The notes below the pieces were generated by a model that saw only the letters and a program-made list of their open reading frames with translations, ran no database searches and was not told the DNA's origin. Shown one piece after another: positions 59,599-64,000 of a DNA stretch of 64,000 nucleotides. Numbering within the stretch: position 1 is the first letter of the stretch; each line of letters begins with the position of its first letter. The translations under genes were made by a program, and so were the position numbers. Location: the NCBI GenBank assembly GCA_963969495.1, contig OZ018338.1, positions 51,835,973 to 51,899,972 of the forward strand. The letters run 5' to 3'. Source of the stretch: Ceratothoa steindachneri (Eukaryota > Arthropoda > Malacostraca > Isopoda > Cymothoidae).

Positions 59599-61103
59599 TT
59601 AACTTATTGCGAGGCAGAAGTCCTTGTTCAATTTAATCTTTGCCGCCATGAGTGCCTCATCTATATTTGCCTCTTGCGCCTGCGCATCGTAGGTCCACTT
59701 TAATTGGCCTGTCTTTACCACTTCAACAATCTCCCTAATGTTGGGGGTGTCTGGGAATGGGATCTGATGACCAGTGTTGTAAAAATGCATTTTCAACTCT
59801 TCTCCATCTAATTTAGTGGTTTGTTGGGGAGCCTTTCCCCTGTTTCTACTCCTCGACCTATTGCTTTCATTTGGGGGTTAGGTCTGCTCTTCCTCGTCTT
59901 CAGAGGAATATGCCGAGCTTGAGAAGTTACCCCCAGCTTGCTTTATTCTCCTTGCTGCTTTCTCCCCTGTATTTTCCGTTTTTTGGGGGGCTTTGGGTCC
60001 CTATTTTTGGATTTTTAAGGAAATTGGATTGTCTCCTAGTTTTTATTTACTTCCATTCTATCTTCACTTAGTGGAAACGGCGTCGCTGAGGCTTCTTCCT
60101 CGAGTTCGTATGGCAGTTGCAGTGCGTCCCCCGATAGAGGGTTGTCCGGGAACCACATTTCCTTGAGACCATTCGTTTTGAGCATAGTGTTCAGCTCGGT
60201 CGCGAAGCAGCCCGTGTTGGCAAGGTTTCGCACGTGCGCGTACAAATTACACGTGAGGATTTTTGTTGAGTTTTCATTACGCACCTTCAGGTAGGTCTTT
60301 GGAGCGGCACTTTCTACGGTCCTTGCGGGGATGGGTTTTGCTGCTTGGGCATAAGAGATATTCGCTCTTCTTATTCCCTCCGCCTTTTTCTCGTCTGCTT
60401 ATATTTTAAATAACTCCTTCTTCTTTAGGCAAGACAGGGCCATAGCCCCGTGCTTTTGCGCACAGTTTGGGAATTTTTATTCGGCTGCCGGGCATTCCCG
60501 CCAGCCATTCCTTTACCACTGCATCTAGAAACATATTTGCACTGGAGTAAAATCCTCCCTCTCGATTTGTTTCCCGCTTATTTTTGCGTGGAAAAACAGA
60601 AATCCACTCTCCTTCACCTTGGTTGCCATCGTGGTATCGCCAAATATGATCTTAAACACGTGGTTGTGTCTAGTGTTGTCCCATCTGTTTTTAAACTTTA
60701 CCACTTCACTAATGCCCGCCCACTGCTGGTTCCTCTCTATCTTTCCTTTAATTTCCTGCTCTATATGTTGGCCGATCTACGGGTCCAGCCTTCGGCATAT
60801 CACACTTTTGTGTGCCTGGATCTGGGGAGGGGTACTGGGTTGAAGATTTATTCCCCTCAGGATGTTTATCCCAGCTTCCTTTGTGAGGGATTTAACCTCC
60901 TTTTTCTTTTCGCATATATCAACATATCCTGCCAGTGATTTGATCAGGCGAAAGGCTGCCACATTTAGGCTTCCGAAAAATGTTTCGTAAACCTTCCCCT
61001 TACTCAATTTTTCTAAGCCACTTACTGTTCTTAGCGGTACCCTTGCAGCACTGGAGTCCGCCATTTCTGCTTGCGTGCAGCCCCTTGTGGAGAGGGGGTG
61101 CAC
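59599..61103 (-). pseudogene. LINE A ORF1 (nucleic-acid-binding), CCHC region collapsed
   Basis: Starts near MHPLSTRGCTQAEMADSSAA (61103) and reads RTVSGLEKLSKGKVYETFFG, a linker, then QAHKSVICRRLDP, NQQWAGISEVVKFKNR, VFKIIFGDTTMATKVKESGF and GKQIEREDFTPVQIC. Then come the remains of zinc knuckles (FPNCAQKHGAMALSCLKKKE), shortened by deletion so that only one CxxC...H...C-like unit is left. The tail reads KILTCNLYAHVRNLANTGCF, then MHFYNTGHQIPFPDTPNIRE and LNKDFCLAIS. Several stops divide it. The RRM-like region plus knuckles is usual for this ORF1 type. Confidence 0.7.
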
Positions 61104-61640
61104 TTACTTTCTGTCTTACCTTATTATCTGCTTATTTTGAGTGTATACCTACCAATCTGTGTTATTCAGAGTTTTAGGTTTTTACGTTTTTTGGATTATT
61201 TGCCTTGTGAAGAAGAAAGCCCCTTCCCCTCGTTTGTCCACCGCCTTGACAGAAAAAGGAATTGCCTTTTATGGTGAATGATAACAATGGATGAGATGAA
61301 TCCGAGTGCAGTCCTCTCAGCGGTGTGATTGCATGGTGTACTTATTGACAACGTCACTCCCCCCCGAGGGCGTTTTAATGGTGACCGCATCCCAACATAC
61401 CATAGAGAGGGTTGGTCCTGGAAGGGGCCTCCGCTGGGATGAGTAGCGGAGGTAGCAGTCCGTCCCTCGTCCGGAATTGTTTCTGACATTGTTCTCGGCT
61501 GTGGGTTACTTTTCAAACAGCTTCCTTGATTGCCCCCAATTATGCCGTGGAAAGAGTTCAGCATAGTTAGGACGAAATATGATTGGAAATCCCTCCTCAC
61601 ATCTGGCAGCAGTTCACGTAGAGGGGCAAGGCTGGAGACT

Positions 61641-62097
61641 TAAGCAGTCATCTGCCTGAATGGGTCCTCTAGAAAGAAAGATGAATATTATTAGTGATGA
61701 ATGAATAGTGATGAGTATATATCTCTTTCGTGAAAGTGGTTTTCGGAGGCATCTTTTGGCAAATTATTCCAAAACTTTTCCTCCTTTGCCGAGTTCTGAG
61801 GTAAGTCTGCCATTGATTTTTCCAAGATTTCCGAGCTAGCGAATGAAAGAAGGTGAGAGAAGATTGAAGATAGTGAGAATATAGCATGAGAGGGTTTTTT
61901 TTAATTTATGTATTTTAGGGGGAGGGGGGTGAGTGTTAGTGTATGTGAGAGAATAGAAAGTTAAAAAATGACAGGATACTGGCTGCTCTCTTTTTTCTGT
62001 CTTTTTATGTTCTTCTAATTTCTTTTCGGATTGTGCTTGCTATTTGGTTACTTCTAAGTCTTTTGTTCTGTCTTCTTTATTATTTGTGTCTTTGTTT
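61641..62097 (-). other. Probable 3' UTR of LINE B / junction to LINE A leader
   Basis: Between the end of LINE B ORF2 and the start of the LINE A leader. It contains a GGGGGAGGGGGGTGAGTG-type patch (61918-61934). The precise junction is not visible. Confidence 0.35.
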
Positions 62098-64000
62098 TCA
62101 GGCATTCATGCCTTTGTGATAGTTTTTGCAAGTACGATTTTTTTGTTGTTGTTTTTTGTTTGAGGTTATTATTGGGTCTTCCTCTCGAAGAAGACGGAGC
62201 CTGCTTCTGGGAAAGACTTGACGGTCGTAAATGAGGTTTTCTATTTCTAGGATTCTTTTAGTCTCCTGGTTATCTACTTCAAATTTTTGCAAGATTTCTT
62301 TGGCCCGTTTTTCAATGATTTTATTTATTGGATCCAGCCCTGCCGTATCTATTATTTTGCGAAGTCTTTTTCTTTCTCGGCGCCTTGTATTAGTTATTAG
62401 GTAGGCCACTTTATTTTGTACCCTTTGGAGTTTTTGTTTGTTTGTCTTAGTTGTTGTGTGGATGGGGATCGGTGGATACACCAGCACCGACTCTACAAAT
62501 GCTTTATGGAGCGTCTTTTTCCTTTTCTGCTCCAGATGTTTCAGTCTGAATAACAATCTCAGGCCTGATTCAGCCCTGATAATCCTCTCCTGTATGTGGG
62601 TGCGGTATCCTCTTTCCCCCATCTGCAGGCCCAGCACTTTTCCTTTGGCTGTGTTCCTGTATTCTGTATCGTTGATGGTTATTCTGTCCCTTTTTACTGT
62701 CATTATTAGTATTATTTTAAATTTGTTCAGGTTGGTTTTACTTTTTCACCTCCTTTCGAATTCATTTATATTTTGGATCTCTCGCTCTGTTGTCCTGGCT
62801 TGCAATCTGGGATTTTTGACCCGAGTGGAGATCACCTGACTGATGTCGTCGGCGTATTTCACATTCATGAAGCTTGGTGTTAATGGAACTGGCATATCCC
62901 CGGTGTACATCGAGTACAAAGTGGGGATCAGGCACCCCCCTTGTGGGACCCCAGTTTTCAGCTGGAATTTGGCTCCTTCGTGGTCTTCGATGTCAATGTA
63001 CGCCTATCTGTTTGTTACGTAGTCAGCCAGGATTGTCTCCATCCGGTTGCCGAGATCGAGTTGGAGGAGTTTGTATTTTAACCCATCCACCCATACCTTG
63101 TCGAAGGCTTTCTCGACGTCCTGAATACCACGTCCACATATCCTTTTTCAGATTTTGCCTGTGCGATCTTTTCGGTTATGATCGCGAGCGCCATAGTTGC
63201 GTCTCTTCTCTTTCTGAAGCCGTACTGGTGCTTGTATTCTTTCCCTGAATTTTCTAGGTGTTCCAACAGTCTCGTATTCAGTATTTTCTCGAATACCTTA
63301 CCCAAAAAATTAAGCAGCGATATTGGTCTGTAATTTGAGACCGATGTCGGTGTTTTTCCTGGTTTGTGAAGGAAAACCATCTTCGCTACTTTAAAGATTC
63401 GTGGGTATGCACCGATATACAGGAATGCATTGAATAGATCTTCAATATATATAAGTATCTTTTCAGGGTCTTTTTCGTAGTTTGGTTTTGTGAGCCCGGT
63501 ATTTCCAAGTGCCTTTTGTTTAAAGGTCGTGATTGTCCTTTGTACTTCCTTCAGAGGGATTAGAGCTCCTTATCCCGCGTTCTCGTCCGTACTCTCATAA
63601 ACTCTTCTAAGTGGTGTTATTCTCTTTATGTTTCTTCTTAGATTTTCGACGACCATTTCTTCTGTTTCTCTGTCGAATCGCTCATTATCTTCTTCTTCTA
63701 TTGTATAAACTTTTTCCTAATGTCCTGTAAACTACTCTTCTATTTCCGCGTTGCTTTTGAGATATTCATCTTGCTCGTTCTTTATTTTTTAGGCTCTCTT
63801 GGTGATTTTCCTATGATTATTTTTTTCATTCTTCAGGCCTCCCTTGGGTTTTCCGTGACCTCTATTTTGTTCATGAATTCTTTCCAGTTTTTTTCTTGTT
63901 GCTCTTCTATCAAAAAGACTATTTCCAGTTTCAGTCTTTTTAATTTCCCTCTTCTTTGTCCTTATCCCGCGTATTTCGTTTGTAACGAAAATTCTTATTT
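62098..64000 (-). pseudogene. LINE B ORF2 reverse transcriptase, continues past the right edge
   Basis: Minus-strand LINE RT entering from beyond 64000. From the edge: a Lys/Glu-rich linker, LGNTGLTKPNYEKDPEKI, LFNAFLYIGAYPRIFKVA, MVFLHKPGKTPTSVSNYRPI, SLLNFLGKVFEKIL, HQYGFRKRRDATMALAIITE, then after a frameshift near 63115 EKAFDKVWVDGLKYKLLQLD. KTGVPQGGCLIPTLY follows, and then YADD at 62845-62856 with both Asp residues intact (VKYADDISQVI). The C-terminal 201 codons are open (KGKVLGLQMGERGYRTHIQE, LHKAFVESVLVYPPIPIHT, KLQRVQNKVAYLI) to the stop at 62098. Visible breaks are the frameshift and stops near 63005 and 62750, so it is less decayed than LINE A. Confidence 0.88.

Larger units (their letters stand above)
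56840..61640 (-). mobile_element. LINE A, near full length, inactive
   Basis: A minus-strand non-LTR retrotransposon with leader (about 61640-61104), ORF1 (61103-59599), a gap of about 100 nt, and ORF2 (59496 to about 56900) containing endonuclease and RT. It is the same LINE type as LINE B, which lies just upstream in the same orientation: both share GY..H..ER, KLYRFR/LLFRLK and LQRVQN(K/S) motifs after the RT. Jockey/I-group-like; clade not assigned. Confidence 0.8.

Overview
This 64 kb window looks like intergenic or intronic DNA from an invertebrate animal nuclear genome. It is AT-rich, with long (TA)n, (GA)n and (CT)n microsatellites and spliceosomal-type signals, and no compact bacterial-style gene layout. 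The mobile-element mix (Ty3/gypsy with integrase upstream of reverse transcriptase, several mariner types, LINEs, a Penelope-like element, a tRNA-derived SINE) fits an arthropod, perhaps a crustacean. That placement rests on recalled family distributions, not on a marker gene. I found no intact host protein-coding gene and no rRNA or tRNA gene. Nearly every coding signal is a decayed transposon.

Layout. 244-5721: one complete but dead LTR retrotransposon on the minus strand, with two LTRs, a polypurine tract and integrase upstream of an RT-RNase H remnant. 5.7-18 kb: AT-rich DNA holding two broken copies (about 7.75-8.42 kb and 12.35-13.93 kb) of a multi-copy, Cys-rich animal protein family. 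The second copy is preceded by a tandem duplication that appears to carry its first exon. 17.27-17.52 kb: a tandem duplication in a GC-richer island. 18.3-18.7 kb: a probable Penelope-like RT scrap. 22.9-23.1 kb: a mariner scrap. 26.5-28.8 kb: two abutting mariner-type transposases. 32.2-32.4 kb: a foldback element. 35.6-36.47 kb: a mariner with clear terminal inverted repeats and a TA target site, internally deleted. 36.75-37.3 kb: a possible 48-nt coding exon on the minus strand whose acceptor and ATG sit in the first unit of a minisatellite.

38-40.8 kb: a LINE copy with ORF1 only. 42.4-44.4 kb: LINE ORF2 with an AT-rich insertion. 46.9-49.9 kb: a near-palindrome, a Penelope-like GIY-YIG endonuclease ORF between 199-bp inverted arms, and two copies of one SINE in opposite orientations. 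52.3-55.0 kb: two decayed RT fragments on the plus strand. 56.8-64 kb: two related LINEs in series on the minus strand, the second running off the right edge.

The genes do not work together as a system. The window records repeated insertion and decay. The points that most merit checking are the inverted-arm Penelope-like unit, the acceptor-ATG minisatellite, the duplicated one-codon exon upstream of the Cys-rich pseudogene, and the unusual pol order of the LTR element.
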